A DNA stretch of 64,000 bases from Glacieibacterium frigidum (GCF_007097155.1 NZ_VJWA01000002.1:124001-188000), one strand, 5' to 3'; shown: positions 1 through 8,945, numbered from the stretch's first letter. Notes: a model not told the origin generated them from the sequence alone. Translations and numbers: made by a program.

Positions 1-22
1 GGTTCCGGGGCTATACCGGGCT

Positions 23-814
23 TTAGCTGACCGCGATATCGGGCGCGTCCTCGGCCTTCATGCCGATGACGTTGTAGCCTGCGTCGACGTGGTGGATCTC
101 GCCGGTTACGCCGCTCGCGAGGTCGCTGAGCAGGTAGACGCCGGCGCCGCCGACATCCTCGATCGTCACGTTGCGGCGCAGCGGCGAATTATACTCGTTC
201 CACTTCAGGATGTAGCGGAAGTCGCCGATGCCGCTGGCGGCGAGCGTCTTGATCGGCCCGGCCGAGATGGCGTTCACGCGGACGTTCTGCGGACCAAGGT
301 CCATCGCCAGATATTTGACGCTGGTCTCCAGCGCTGCCTTGGCGACGCCCATCACGTTGTAGTGCGGGATGACCTTCTCCGCCCCGTAATAGGTCAGCGT
401 CAGCATCGAGCCACCCTCGGGCATCAGCGGCAGGGCGCGCTGGGCACAGGCGGTGAAGCTGTAGACGCTGATGTCCATCGTCTGGGCGAAGTTCTGCGGG
501 GTGGTATCGACGTAGCGGCCGCGCAGCTCGTTCTTGTCCGAAAAGCCGATGGCGTGGACGAGGAAGTCGATTCGGGGCCAGCGCTCTGCCAGCGTCGCGA
601 AGCAGGCATCGAGCGACGCGGTGTCGGAGACGTTGCACTCGATCAGGAAGTCGGCCCCCAGGCTCGCGGCGAGCGGGCGCACGCGCTTTTCCAGCGCCTC
701 GCCCTGGAAGCTGAACGCGATCTCCGCGCCTTCGCGCGACAGGGCCTGGGCAATGCCCCAGGCAAGGCTGCGGTCGTTGGCGACACCCATGATCAGGCCG
801 CGTTTCCCGCGCAT
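23..814 (-). CDS. fabI: Enoyl-[acyl-carrier-protein] reductase (NADH)
   Basis: Reduces the enoyl-ACP double bond in the last step of each round of fatty-acid elongation, in the cytoplasm. The 263-residue protein starts MRGKRGLIMGVANDRSLAWG, the typical FabI N-terminus with the divergent nucleotide-binding loop. Catalytic Tyr152 and Lys159 (Y-x6-K in HYNVMGVAKA) and the Tyr-Tyr pair at 142-143 are all present. I chose the ATG at 814 because the longer frame (to 877) would run into the upstream yihY gene and adds no family sequence. It is the last gene of the dnaJ-yihY-fabI unit, 4 bp after yihY. FabI is certain; FabV and FabL are excluded by the motif spacing. Confidence 0.96.
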   Translation of the reverse strand: MRGKRGLIMGVANDRSLAWGIAQALSREGAEIAFSFQGEALEKRVRPLAASLGADFLIECNVSDTASLDACFATLAERWPRIDFLVHAIGFSDKNELRGRYVDTTPQNFAQTMDISVYSFTACAQRALPLMPEGGSMLTLTYYGAEKVIPHYNVMGVAKAALETSVKYLAMDLGPQNVRVNAISAGPIKTLAASGIGDFRYILKWNEYNSPLRRNVTIEDVGGAGVYLLSDLASGVTGEIHHVDAGYNVIGMKAEDAPDIAVS

Positions 815-818
815 CAAT

Positions 819-1751
819 TCAGGCAACTGGCATCCCCGGTTCGTGGTCGTCCCGCTTTTGGCCGGTTTCGGGAACAATCGCCAGCGCCGCGTTCAAATGC
901 GCGCCGACGACCAGCGCCAGCCCGATGATGTAGAAGAACAGCAGCGCGACGATCACCCCCGCCAGCGAGCCATAGGTGCGGCCATAGCCGCCGAACGTCC
1001 CGATAATGACGGGCAGCAGCATCGTCGTGCCGACCCAGGTCACCATCGTCAGCAGCGCGCCGGGCCAGATCGGCGACGCGTTGCGATATTTGTGCGGGGT
1101 CAGGGTGAAGAACACCAGCCAAAGGGCGACGAACAGCGCGATCGCCGGCGCCACTCGCCCGACGCCGAGCCAGTCGACCCAGCCGCCCGCGAACGGCAGC
1201 AGGCGCGTCATGAACTGTTCGACGCCGGTCAGCGCGACCTGCGCGATGAACGCGACCAGCATGAGCAGCACCGCCGCAACGATCATGCCGATCGACAACA
1301 GGCGATAGCGCCACACCGGCATGCTGAACTTCGCGCCATAGCTCTTGCGGATGATGTCGCGGATCGTCTCGATGAAGCCGCTGATCGTCCACAGCGTCAG
1401 CAGCAGGCCGACGGTCAGCAGGCCCGAATTCGACTGCGCCGCGATGACATCGGCGATCGGTTTCTCGATCAGCGTCGCGACGTCGCCCGGCACGGTCTGC
1501 AGGAAGGTCCGCACGGCGCGCGTGCCGTCCTCGGTACGGCCGAGCGAGCCGGCCAGCGTCGCGACACAGATGAAGAAGGGGAACAGCGTCAGCAGCGACA
1601 GATAGGCGATGTTGCCGGCGTGGACGAAGCCGTCGGCCCAGGTGCCGCTGACCGTCTGCTTGACGACGCACCAGCCGCGCGACGCACGGAAACGCGCCAC
1701 GCGGTCGCGAACCGCGAGCGGGACGGCGTTGCGAAGCGTATCTGCGATCAA
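819..1751 (-). CDS. YihY/BrkB-family inner-membrane protein
   Basis: A polytopic membrane protein of the YihY (formerly called ribonuclease BN) family, function not established. About 310 residues with roughly six hydrophobic segments, and the family hallmark near the start (AGNIAYLSLLTLFPFFI) followed by LTLWTISGFIETIRDIIRKSY. The charged C-terminus is cytoplasmic-looking. I place the start at a TTG (1751) that overlaps the stop of the dnaJ-like gene as TTGA; the next upstream ATG (1793) lies deep in that gene. It is co-transcribed with the chaperone and fabI. The start is the weak point; the family assignment is firm. Confidence 0.88.
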   Translation of the reverse strand: MIADTLRNAVPLAVRDRVARFRASRGWCVVKQTVSGTWADGFVHAGNIAYLSLLTLFPFFICVATLAGSLGRTEDGTRAVRTFLQTVPGDVATLIEKPIADVIAAQSNSGLLTVGLLLTLWTISGFIETIRDIIRKSYGAKFSMPVWRYRLLSIGMIVAAVLLMLVAFIAQVALTGVEQFMTRLLPFAGGWVDWLGVGRVAPAIALFVALWLVFFTLTPHKYRNASPIWPGALLTMVTWVGTTMLLPVIIGTFGGYGRTYGSLAGVIVALLFFYIIGLALVVGAHLNAALAIVPETGQKRDDHEPGMPVA

Positions 1752-2698
1752 TCGACCCCCAGCGCGGCACGGACAGACCGTCCGTCGTGCCAACGCGCGG
1801 TGAAGGCGCGAAGCTCCGCATCCTCGTGCGGCAGATCGACCTCGAGCGCCACCAGCAGGTCGCCGCGGGTGCCGTCGGCGCGCGTGAAGCCGCGCCCGCG
1901 CAGCCGCAGCACGCGGCCCGAGCTGCTGCCCGCCGCGACGGTCAGCGTGACCGGCCCGTCGGGCGTCGGCACACGCACCTTGGCACCGTCGACCGCCTCG
2001 TTGAGCGTCACCGGCAGGTCGAGGCGCACGTCGTCGCCGTCGCGCTTGAAGAACCGGTGGGGGGCGATGTCGAGGGTGATCAGCGCGTCGCCCGCGCCGC
2101 CAGCGCCGGCCTCGCCCTGCCCGGCCATGCGCAGCGGCTTCTCGGCGGAAAAGCCCGGCGGCAGCTTGAGGTCAATCGTCTTGCCGTTGCGCAGCGAGAC
2201 GCGCTGCGGCTTGAGCACCGCCGCGTCCTCGAAGGGCACCGACAGGCGGTAGGCGACGTCCGCCCCCTTGGGCGCCATGCGGCGGCGCAGTTCCTCGTCG
2301 AAGCCGCCGCCACGCCCCGCGCCGCGTCCGAATAGTTCGGCGAACAGGTCGCTGGGGTCGGTGGTGAAGTCGAACGAGGAGGTCGATGCGCCCGGCCGCG
2401 CGCCGCCCGCGAATCCGCCGCCGCCAAAGCCGCCCGGAAAGCCCTGCCCCCCGCCGAAGCCTGCCGGCGCCTTGGGGTTGCCTTCGGCATCGATCTCGCC
2501 GCGGTCGAAACGCCCGCGCTGCTCGGCATCGCTCAGCAGGGCGTTGGCGGCCGACGCCTCCTTGAACTTTTCCAGCTTGGCGGGATTGTCCTTGTTGCGG
2601 TCGGGGTGGTTGTCCTTGGCGATCTTGCGATACGCCTTCTTGATCTCGGCATCGCTCGCCCCGCGCGCGACGCCCAATACGGTGTAGGGGTCTCTCAT
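1748..2698 (-). CDS. DnaJ-class co-chaperone (CbpA-like)
   Basis: J-domain protein that would stimulate DnaK ATPase. 316 residues: J domain at 1-65 with the HPD motif at 31-33, a Gly/Phe-rich linker at about 78-130 (repeated GGFGGG), then two C-terminal beta-sandwich substrate domains. There is no CxxCxGxG zinc region, so it is the CbpA/DjlA-like type II class and not DnaJ itself. Start is set by the RBS GGGAGGA just upstream of ATG 2698. It opens the minus-strand operon with yihY and fabI and is divergent from the GreA/GreB-type gene, the 63-bp gap holding a short inverted repeat (ACAGG-tttc-CCTGT at 2736-2749). Confidence 0.9.
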   Translation of the reverse strand: MRDPYTVLGVARGASDAEIKKAYRKIAKDNHPDRNKDNPAKLEKFKEASAANALLSDAEQRGRFDRGEIDAEGNPKAPAGFGGGQGFPGGFGGGGFAGGARPGASTSSFDFTTDPSDLFAELFGRGAGRGGGFDEELRRRMAPKGADVAYRLSVPFEDAAVLKPQRVSLRNGKTIDLKLPPGFSAEKPLRMAGQGEAGAGGAGDALITLDIAPHRFFKRDGDDVRLDLPVTLNEAVDGAKVRVPTPDGPVTLTVAAGSSSGRVLRLRGRGFTRADGTRGDLLVALEVDLPHEDAELRAFTARWHDGRSVRAALGVD

Positions 2699-2761
2699 AG
2701 TCCTCCCGTTAGCATGGATGCTTTAGATGAGTAACACAGGTTTCCCTGTAAAGACCGTCCG

Positions 2762-3235
2762 GTGAGCGTTGCCTTCACCAAGGAGTCCGACAGCGAGGCG
2801 GTCGCCGCCGACCTGCCCGACAGGCCAATCTCGACGCATCCCAATCTGGTGACGCCCGCAGGCCTCGCGGCGATCGACGCCGAGCTGGCGACGGCCAAGA
2901 CCGCCTATGCCGAGGCGCAGGCAAGCGGCGCGATTTCGGCGGACAGGACGGCGATGGCGCGGGCGACGCGCGACCTGCGCTACTGGTCGTCGCGGCGGGC
3001 GTCGGCGCAACTGATCGAGGCCGTGATCGACGACACCGTCGTGTTCGGCGCGAGCGTGACCATCGAGGGCGACGCCGGCCCGCGTACCTGGCGCATCGTC
3101 GGCGAGGACGAGGCCGACCCGGCGAACGGCAGCGTATCCTACGTCTCGCCGCTGGCGCGCGCACTGCTCGGCAAGGGCGTCGGCGAGGTCGCGATCGTCG
3201 CAGGCAGCGAGGTCGAGATCGTCGCGGTCGCGTAG
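2762..3235 (+). CDS. GreA/GreB-family transcription elongation factor
   Basis: Predicted to bind the RNA polymerase secondary channel and rescue backtracked complexes. 157 residues, the length of GreA/GreB. The N-terminal part (about 30-85) is helical as expected for the coiled-coil finger; the C-terminal part (about 88-155) matches the FKBP-like GreA/GreB C-domain, with the conserved tail around SYVSPLARALLGKGVGE. The opening MSVAFTKESDSE is typical of alphaproteobacterial relatives. Start is GTG with no strong RBS in view. GreB-like by resemblance; the exact subgroup is not settled from sequence alone. Confidence 0.82.
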   Translation: MSVAFTKESDSEAVAADLPDRPISTHPNLVTPAGLAAIDAELATAKTAYAEAQASGAISADRTAMARATRDLRYWSSRRASAQLIEAVIDDTVVFGASVTIEGDAGPRTWRIVGEDEADPANGSVSYVSPLARALLGKGVGEVAIVAGSEVEIVAVA

Positions 3236-3273
3236 TGGTTTCCCGACTCCGCGCGGCAGGCTAGGAGCCGCGC

Positions 3274-3852
3274 ATGAATATCGATCCCTTCGCCCAGTTC
3301 GCCGACTGGTTCGCCGAAGCCAAGGCGGCCGAGCCCGCCGACCCCAACGCCTTCGCGCTCGCGACCGCGACGCCGGACGCGCGCCCATCGGTGCGCATCG
3401 TGCTGCTCAAGCACTGGGACGAGCGCGGCTTCGTGTTCTACACCAACCTCGACAGCCGCAAGGGCGGCGAGCTGGCGGCGAACCCGGCCGTCCACATGGA
3501 TTTCCACTGGAAGTCGCTGCAGCGCCAGATCCGCATCGACGGCGATGCCGGCCTGATTCCCGATGCCGAGGCCGACGCCTATTTCGCCGGGCGGCCGCGC
3601 ACCTCGCAGCTCGGCGCCTGGGCGTCGGACCAGTCGCGGCCGCTGGCCGACCGCGCGACCTTCGAGGCGCGAGTCGCCGAGGCGGAGGCGCGCTTCGAAG
3701 GCGGCGACGTGCCGCGTCCGCCGCGCTGGTCGGGCTTCCGCGTTGTGCCGCGCGCCATCGAATTCTGGCAGGACCGCGCCAACCGCCTGCACGAGCGGAC
3801 CCTCTTCACCCGCACCAGCGACGGCTGGACGAGCGGGCTGCTCTACCCGTGA
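3274..3852 (+). CDS. pdxH: Pyridoxamine 5'-phosphate oxidase
   Basis: FMN enzyme that oxidises pyridoxine or pyridoxamine 5'-phosphate to pyridoxal 5'-phosphate, final step of vitamin B6 synthesis and salvage. 192 residues, slightly shorter than the E. coli enzyme as in other alphaproteobacteria. Conserved blocks are visible in order: [21 protein letters not shown] (FMN site), [36 protein letters not shown], and the C-terminal [11 protein letters not shown] with RLHxR. It overlaps the following cation transporter gene by 4 bp (GTGA), so the two are translationally coupled. Confidence 0.96.
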   Translation: MNIDPFAQFADWFAEAKAAEPADPNAFALATATPDARPSVRIVLLKHWDERGFVFYTNLDSRKGGELAANPAVHMDFHWKSLQRQIRIDGDAGLIPDAEADAYFAGRPRTSQLGAWASDQSRPLADRATFEARVAEAEARFEGGDVPRPPRWSGFRVVPRAIEFWQDRANRLHERTLFTRTSDGWTSGLLYP

Positions 3853-4766
3853 CCGAGGCCGGCCCGGCGCGCGGAGTCCTGACGCGCCGGGCCGCGCTGG
3901 CGTCGGTGACCGTCGCCACGCTGCTCATCGGCCTCAAGATCTGGGGTGCTTGGGCGACGGGGTCGATGGCGATGCTGGGCAGCCTGGCGGACAGCGCGCT
4001 CGACCTAGCGGCGTCGCTGATGACTTTGTTCGCGGTCGGCCTGGCGGCGCAGCCCGCCGACGACGACCACCGCTTCGGGCACGGCAAGGCGGAGGCGATC
4101 GCCGCGCTGATGCAGACGCTGCTGATCGTCGCGTCGGCGGTGGCGATCGGCTGGCGCAGCATCATGCAGCTCGGCATCGACGAGCTGCCGACCCGCGGCG
4201 ACATCGGCATCGGGGTCAGCCTGGCGGGCATCGCGCTGACGCTGGCGCTCGTCGCGTACCAGCGCGGCATCGTGAAGCGCACCGGATCGGTCGCGATCGC
4301 CACCGATCATCTGCACTACCAGTCCGACCTGCTGCTCAACGCGGCGGTCATCGTCGCGCTGGTGCTCGACATCTACGCCGGGCTGCACGGCGCCGACTCG
4401 ATCTTCGGCATCGGCATTGCCGCCTATCTGGCTATCGGTGCGGTGCGCTCGGCACGGGCGGCGGTCGACATGCTGATGGACCGCGAATGGCCCGACGCGA
4501 AGCGGCAGAAGCTGCTCGCCATCGTCGCCGCCGAGACGCGCGTGTCAGGGGTCCACCAGCTGCGCACGCGGTCGAGCGGCGTCACCGACTTCATCCAGTT
4601 CCACGTCTGGCTGCCGCCCGAGATGAGCGTCGCCGCCGCGCACGACATCGTCGACGCGATCGAGACGCGCGTCGCCGCCGCCTTCCCGGGCGCCGAAATC
4701 CTGATCCACGTCGACCCTGCCGGGCATTACGACCCCGGCCACCAGCCGGAGCCGTTATGCGCCTGA
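3849..4766 (+). CDS. Cation diffusion facilitator (FieF/YiiP type)
   Basis: Inner-membrane antiporter expected to export divalent metals (Zn2+, Fe2+, Cd2+ or similar). 305 residues: six membrane segments over about residues 15-215, then the cytoplasmic ferredoxin-like domain. Metal-site residues typical of the FieF group are in place: DSALDL in TM2, the [12 protein letters not shown] loop, and [12 protein letters not shown] in TM5. The C-terminal domain has the conserved HxLRTRxxG-type stretch ([19 protein letters not shown]). Start is GTG overlapping the pdxH stop; the 3' end overlaps the PhzF gene by 10 bp. Metal specificity cannot be read from sequence. Confidence 0.92.
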   Translation: MTEAGPARGVLTRRAALASVTVATLLIGLKIWGAWATGSMAMLGSLADSALDLAASLMTLFAVGLAAQPADDDHRFGHGKAEAIAALMQTLLIVASAVAIGWRSIMQLGIDELPTRGDIGIGVSLAGIALTLALVAYQRGIVKRTGSVAIATDHLHYQSDLLLNAAVIVALVLDIYAGLHGADSIFGIGIAAYLAIGAVRSARAAVDMLMDREWPDAKRQKLLAIVAAETRVSGVHQLRTRSSGVTDFIQFHVWLPPEMSVAAAHDIVDAIETRVAAAFPGAEILIHVDPAGHYDPGHQPEPLCA

Positions 4767-5566
4767 ACTTCGTCCAGATCGACGCCTTCGCCAGCCGCCC
4801 TTTCGAGGGCAATCCGGCCGCGGTGATGCTGCTCGACGCCTGGCTCGACGACGCGACGCTGCAGGCGATCGCGATGGAGCATAACCTCGCCGAGACCGCC
4901 TTCCTGGTCGCGCGAAGCAACGGTGAGGCCGACTACGACCTGCGCTGGTTCACCCCGACGGTCGAGGTCGCGATGTGCGGCCATGCGACGCTGGCGAGCG
5001 GTCATTTCCTGCTGTCGCGCGACCCGGCCCTTGCGGCGGTGCGCTTCTCGACGCGCAAGGCGGGCGTGCTGACGGTTGGCCGCGACGGCGATCGGCTGAC
5101 CCTGTCGCTGCCCGCCTGGGGGCCGTCGCCCGGTCCGGTCGCGGGCCTCGCCGAGGCGCTCGGCGCGGTGCCCGAGGCGATCCTGACTCGCGGCGACGAT
5201 TACCTCGTCGCGGTATTCGCGACCGCTGCCGAGGTGCGCGCCCTGACTCCCGACTTCCGCGCCATCGCCGCGCTGACGGGCGGCGACGTGCTGTGCATCG
5301 CGACCGCGCCGGGCGACGGCGATGTCTCGGGTGGCGACGTCGTCAGCCGCGCCTTTGCCCCCGGCGCGGGCATCGACGAGGACCCGGTCACCGGCTCGGC
5401 GCACGCGATCATCGTGCCCTACTGGGCCGAGCGCCTCGGCCTCGACCGCTTCACGGCTTTCCAGGCGAGCACACGCGGCGGGCACCTCGACTGCACGCTC
5501 GCCGGCGACCGGGTGATTCTCGGCGGGACGTGCGTGACCGTCATCGAAGGCGTGATGCACTTCTGA
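4757..5566 (+). CDS. PhzF-family isomerase/epimerase-like protein
   Basis: 269-residue member of the PhzF/YddE family (diaminopimelate-epimerase fold), substrate unknown. Family landmarks are all visible: FxxNPAAV-type start (ASRPFEGNPAAVMLL), the catalytic Glu region HNLAETAFLV, the CGHATLASGHF block, and the C-terminal EDPVTGSAH loop that closes the active site. It starts at an ATG inside the end of the cation transporter gene (10-bp overlap), so it is probably coupled to it. It is not evidence of phenazine synthesis: no other phz gene is present. Confidence 0.92.
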   Translation: MRLNFVQIDAFASRPFEGNPAAVMLLDAWLDDATLQAIAMEHNLAETAFLVARSNGEADYDLRWFTPTVEVAMCGHATLASGHFLLSRDPALAAVRFSTRKAGVLTVGRDGDRLTLSLPAWGPSPGPVAGLAEALGAVPEAILTRGDDYLVAVFATAAEVRALTPDFRAIAALTGGDVLCIATAPGDGDVSGGDVVSRAFAPGAGIDEDPVTGSAHAIIVPYWAERLGLDRFTAFQASTRGGHLDCTLAGDRVILGGTCVTVIEGVMHF

Positions 5567-5570
5567 CTTT

Positions 5571-5585
5571 CGAGTTGCACTCAAA
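5571..5585. promoter_or_regulatory. Palindromic operator-like site upstream of the P450 gene
   Basis: The site CGAGTTGCACTCAAA contains the inverted repeat GAGT-tgc-ACTC. The same 15 bases, reverse-complemented, lie at 52504-52518 upstream of the efflux operon. TTGCAC inside it could serve as a -35 element with TATCGT at 5599-5604 as a weak -10, so a bound repressor would block the promoter. The regulator is not identified in the window. Confidence 0.55.
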
Positions 5586-5630
5586 CATTGCTTGTGCGTA
5601 TCGTTGCTCCGCACTCCGGAGTCGGCTCAT

Positions 5631-7010
5631 ATGAACGCGCATACCCCGCACTCGGCCTTCATTCCCGCCGACCTGCCCGAGCCCAGCTTCAAGGAGCTGT
5701 CGCACATCCCGGGCATGGAGCCGGCACGCAGCTCGATGTACCGCACCTTCAAGTTCCTGCAGGACCCGCTGGGCTACAGCATGCGCTCGGTCGAAGCCTA
5801 TGGACGCATCTTCCGGCGGCAGGATTTCGGCGGCTGGGGCGTCTCGATGATCGGCCCCGAGGCGAACGAACTCGTGATGTTCAACAAGGACAAGAATTTC
5901 TCGTCGTCGCTCGGCTGGAATCCGGTGCTCGACCAGGTCTTCCCCAAGGGCCTGATGCTGATGGATTTCGAGGAACATCGCGTCCACCGCAAGACGCTCG
6001 GCGTGGCGTTCAAGCCCGAGCCGATGAAGCACTACCTCGGCCAGCTCAACGACGGCATCGCGCGCGGCATCGCCGGCTGGCCGGCCAAGGGCGAGTTCAA
6101 GTTCTACCCAGCGATCAAGGCGCTGACGCTCGACCTCGCGGCCGCGTCGTTCCTTGGTGTCGCGTGGGGCCCCGAGGCCGACAAGATCAACCGTGCCTTC
6201 GTCGACATGGTGCTCGCCGCGACCGGCATCGTCCGCAAGCCGCTGCCCTTCACCGCGATGCGCCGCGGCGTCGTCGCGCGCCAGTACATGTGCAAGTTCT
6301 TCGGCGCCGAGATCCCGAAGCGCCGCGGCCAGTCAGGCGACGACATCTTCACGCAGATCTGCAACGCCCGCGACGAGGACGGCCGGCTGCTCAGCGACCA
6401 GGAAATCATCGATCACATGAACTTCCTGATGATGGCGGCGCACGACACACTGACCTCGTCGCTGACCTCGACCGTGTTCTACCTCGGCAAGCACCCCGAG
6501 TGGCAGGACAGGCTCCGTGCCGAGATCATGGCGGTGAAGACTGAGACCGGCGGACCGCTGACCTATGAGACGCTGGGCAAGCTCGAGCTGTGCGAGATGG
6601 CGTTCAAGGAAGCGCTGCGCCTGATCCCGCCCGTCCCGTCGATGCCGCGCCGCGCGCTGCGCGAGTTCACCTTCATGAACCATGTCGTGCCCGCCGGCAG
6701 CCATGTCGGGATCAACACGATGGTCACGCACCGCCTGCCCGACATCTGGCCCGATCCCGAGCGCTTCGACCCGCTGCGCTTCTCGCCCGAGAACTCGAAG
6801 GGCCGCCACAAATACGCCTGGGTGCCGTTCGGGGGCGGGGCGCACATGTGCCTGGGGCTGCACTTCGCGTATATGCAGGCGAAGGCCTTCATGTTCGCGC
6901 TGCTGTCGGAGAACCGCATCGAGCTGGCGCCGACCGCGAGCGGCGAGTTCAACATGTTCCCGATCCCGAAACCCAAGGACGGCCTGCCGCTCAGGATCGT
7001 GCCGCTTTGA
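5631..7010 (+). CDS. Cytochrome P450
   Basis: Soluble bacterial P450 monooxygenase, 459 residues, substrate unknown. Heme ligand Cys407 lies in FGGGAHMCLGLHFA, the I-helix oxygen-activation motif in MMAAHDTLTSS (269-273 AAHDT), and the K-helix ExxR at 327-330 (EALR). No membrane anchor and no fused reductase domain, so it needs separate electron-transfer partners, which are not encoded next to it. Start ATG 5631 is set by GGAG at 5618-5621; the RBS sits inside the small palindrome ACTCCGGAGT. It is followed without a gap by an alpha/beta hydrolase, suggesting a two-step oxidation and hydrolysis pathway, and preceded by an operator shared with an efflux system. Confidence 0.95.
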   Translation: MNAHTPHSAFIPADLPEPSFKELSHIPGMEPARSSMYRTFKFLQDPLGYSMRSVEAYGRIFRRQDFGGWGVSMIGPEANELVMFNKDKNFSSSLGWNPVLDQVFPKGLMLMDFEEHRVHRKTLGVAFKPEPMKHYLGQLNDGIARGIAGWPAKGEFKFYPAIKALTLDLAAASFLGVAWGPEADKINRAFVDMVLAATGIVRKPLPFTAMRRGVVARQYMCKFFGAEIPKRRGQSGDDIFTQICNARDEDGRLLSDQEIIDHMNFLMMAAHDTLTSSLTSTVFYLGKHPEWQDRLRAEIMAVKTETGGPLTYETLGKLELCEMAFKEALRLIPPVPSMPRRALREFTFMNHVVPAGSHVGINTMVTHRLPDIWPDPERFDPLRFSPENSKGRHKYAWVPFGGGAHMCLGLHFAYMQAKAFMFALLSENRIELAPTASGEFNMFPIPKPKDGLPLRIVPL

Positions 7011-7990
7011 GCGGCAAGCGCGCGCGGCGCTGGCCGTGGGTGCTGCTGGCCCTCGTCGTGGTGCTGATAGGTGGGTGGCTAATGTTGCGCGTTCCCGACA
7101 TTTCCGTTGCCGAGCTGCGCGCCAAATACGCCTCGCCGACGTCGCAGTTCGTCGAGGTGCTGCCGGGCCTGACCGTCCATCTGCGTGACGAGGGGCCGCG
7201 CGGCGCGCCCGTCCTGGTGCTACTGCACGGTTCCAATGCTTCGCTGCATACCTGGGAGCCGTGGGTTGCGCGGCTGAAGGACAGCTACCGCATCGTCAGT
7301 CTCGATTTGCCCGCGCATGGCCTGACGGGTCCCGACCCGCAGCGCGATTACAGCACCGTGAAATCGGCGCGCATCGTTGCGGCGGTCGCCGACCACCTGA
7401 GGCTGGGCCGCTTCGTGCTGGCAGGCAACTCCATGGGCGGCGGCATCGCAGCGCGCTTCGCGGTGACCTATCCGGATCGCCTGAACGGCCTGGTCCTTGT
7501 CGACGCGGGCGGACAACCGACACCGGGCGAGCGCGACACGCCGCTGGTGCTCAGGATCGCGCAAATCCCCGTCGTCCGAGACGTCGTCGCAGGCATCACG
7601 CCGCGCTGGCTCGTCGCCAACGGCCTTCAGGGTGCAGTCTCGGTCAAATCGGTGCTGACCGAGGCCGCGGTCGACCGCTATTGGGAGCTGCTGCGCTATC
7701 CCGGCAACCGCCAGGCGACGCTCGACCGCTTCGGGCAGGGCTATGGCAGCGTCTCCCCCGCCGAACTTGCCGGGGTCAAGACGCCGACGCTGATCCTGTG
7801 GGGCCGGGAGGACCGCTTCATCCCGGTCTCGTCCGCCGGCTGGTACGCGCAGCACCTGCCGAACGCGCGCACCGTGATCTACGACCGCGTCGGCCATCTG
7901 CCGATGGAGGAGACCCCCGACGTATCGGCGCGCGATGTCCGCGCCTTCATGGCGTCGCTTCAGCCGGCCGGGCGGATCGACGCCAGATAG
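7007..7990 (+). CDS. Membrane-anchored alpha/beta hydrolase
   Basis: 327 residues: a single N-terminal membrane helix (about 9-28) after a basic start, then an alpha/beta hydrolase domain. The catalytic triad is complete: Ser142 in GNSMGG, Asp269 in WGREDRF and His297 in VGHLPMEE; the oxyanion HG is in LLHGSNAS. The start is a TTG (7007) overlapping the P450 stop as TTGA, giving the natural anchor; no better start is available downstream. The domain is probably periplasmic. Coupled to the P450, it may act on the same compound, but substrate cannot be inferred. Its 3' end overlaps the convergent winged-helix gene by 31 bp. Confidence 0.88.
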   Translation: MSGKRARRWPWVLLALVVVLIGGWLMLRVPDISVAELRAKYASPTSQFVEVLPGLTVHLRDEGPRGAPVLVLLHGSNASLHTWEPWVARLKDSYRIVSLDLPAHGLTGPDPQRDYSTVKSARIVAAVADHLRLGRFVLAGNSMGGGIAARFAVTYPDRLNGLVLVDAGGQPTPGERDTPLVLRIAQIPVVRDVVAGITPRWLVANGLQGAVSVKSVLTEAAVDRYWELLRYPGNRQATLDRFGQGYGSVSPAELAGVKTPTLILWGREDRFIPVSSAGWYAQHLPNARTVIYDRVGHLPMEETPDVSARDVRAFMASLQPAGRIDAR

Positions 7991-8769
7991 GTCATCATCC
8001 GCGCAGCGGTATCGTCGGACAGCGTGATGATGCCGCGGCGCAGGTCGTCGGGGTCGGTCGTCCGCTCGAACATGCCGACGTCGCACAGGTTGCGGATCCA
8101 GCGCAGCGCGGTCGTCGTCGGCACCGCGGCGGCGATGCACAGGCTGGACACCGAGACGCTGCGCTTTTCCAGCCGCGCGGCAGTCAGGTCGAGCAGCATG
8201 TCCCAAGCCGGGTCGGAGAACAGCTCGGCGGGGAAATAGCGTTCGCGGTCGCGGCGGCGTTTCAGGATGGCGCGCACGAACGGCGCCCCGACATCCTCGA
8301 CCGGCTGGACGCGCGCCTCGGTCGCCAGTTCGTTGAGCGCACGCGCGATGCGTTCGACCTCGCGCCCGAGCGCGTTGAGCCGCGAGGAATCGCGGTCCGA
8401 GAAATCGCCGACGGCAGAGCTGCTCCGGGCCAGTGCCGCAACGGCCGCGGCGCGGATCGCCCCAGCATCGGCATCGGGATCGAGATAGGCGCGCACCGAC
8501 GGCGCCAGATTGACCCGGTCGACGAAGCGCGCGGCGTCGCCGATCAGCAGCGACGGCGGCGCGCCATCGGACTGCAGCCGGTCGATCAGGTCGGTGTCGG
8601 CGATACCCAGATCGACGACGCTGAGCGCCACCGTCCAGTCCTCGCCCAGGCGGCGGCGCAGCGAGGCGGCGTCGGGCTCGTGCGTCACGCGGAACCCCGG
8701 CGGCACCACGTCGCTGTCCACCAGTGCCCCGGCCTGCCCCGCCAGAACGATCAAATCGACATCATTCAT
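7960..8769 (-). CDS. Winged-helix regulator with a receiver-like N-terminal half
   Basis: 269-residue predicted DNA-binding protein. The C-terminal part (about 180-265) is a MarR-like winged helix of a type common in sphingomonads: FPAELFSDPAWDMLLDLTAA, then SVSSLCIAAAVPTTTALRW as recognition region and a wing with RRGIITLSDDTAARM. The N-terminal 120 residues have the strand-helix rhythm of a receiver domain (DLIVLAGQAG, ALSVVDLGIADTDLIDRLQ, PPSLLIGD) but no clear acidic pocket or switch lysine, so it would not be a normal phosphoacceptor. Its ATG lies within a 14-bp palindrome, which suggests autoregulation. Divergent from the sigma-54 activator next door. Target unknown. Confidence 0.75.
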   Translation of the reverse strand: MNDVDLIVLAGQAGALVDSDVVPPGFRVTHEPDAASLRRRLGEDWTVALSVVDLGIADTDLIDRLQSDGAPPSLLIGDAARFVDRVNLAPSVRAYLDPDADAGAIRAAAVAALARSSSAVGDFSDRDSSRLNALGREVERIARALNELATEARVQPVEDVGAPFVRAILKRRRDRERYFPAELFSDPAWDMLLDLTAARLEKRSVSVSSLCIAAAVPTTTALRWIRNLCDVGMFERTTDPDDLRRGIITLSDDTAARMMTYLASIRPAG

Positions 8770-8777
8770 TAATGAAT
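8764..8777. promoter_or_regulatory. 14-bp perfect palindrome over the start codon of the winged-helix gene
   Basis: ATTCATTAATGAAT is a perfect inverted repeat covering the ATG at 8769 and its leader. It is AT-only apart from one G and one C in a GC-rich region. A likely operator for the encoded winged-helix protein; it also abuts a GANTC methylation site (8774-8778). No protein-binding data can be drawn from sequence alone. The rest of the 176-bp divergent gap to 8945 shows no clear promoter. Confidence 0.45.
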
Positions 8778-8945
8778 CTCTAACCTTAGACCCCGTTACC
8801 ATCACTCTGGCCTGCATTAGTACGGGTACGCAACGGATAAGAGACCGTTTCGGCTACATAATGTTTTCAAGCGGCGATTGCGTGGGCAGCGTCACTGCAT
8901 CCCCAGTGGTGAGGAAGGGCGCGACTGGTTGGCAGAGGGGCGGAC

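Noticed and set aside
1776-1800. Minus-strand TTGGCACG resembling a sigma-54 -24 element inside the DnaJ-like gene
   Set aside because: The matching GC at the required 10-base distance is absent and the site is in coding sequence.
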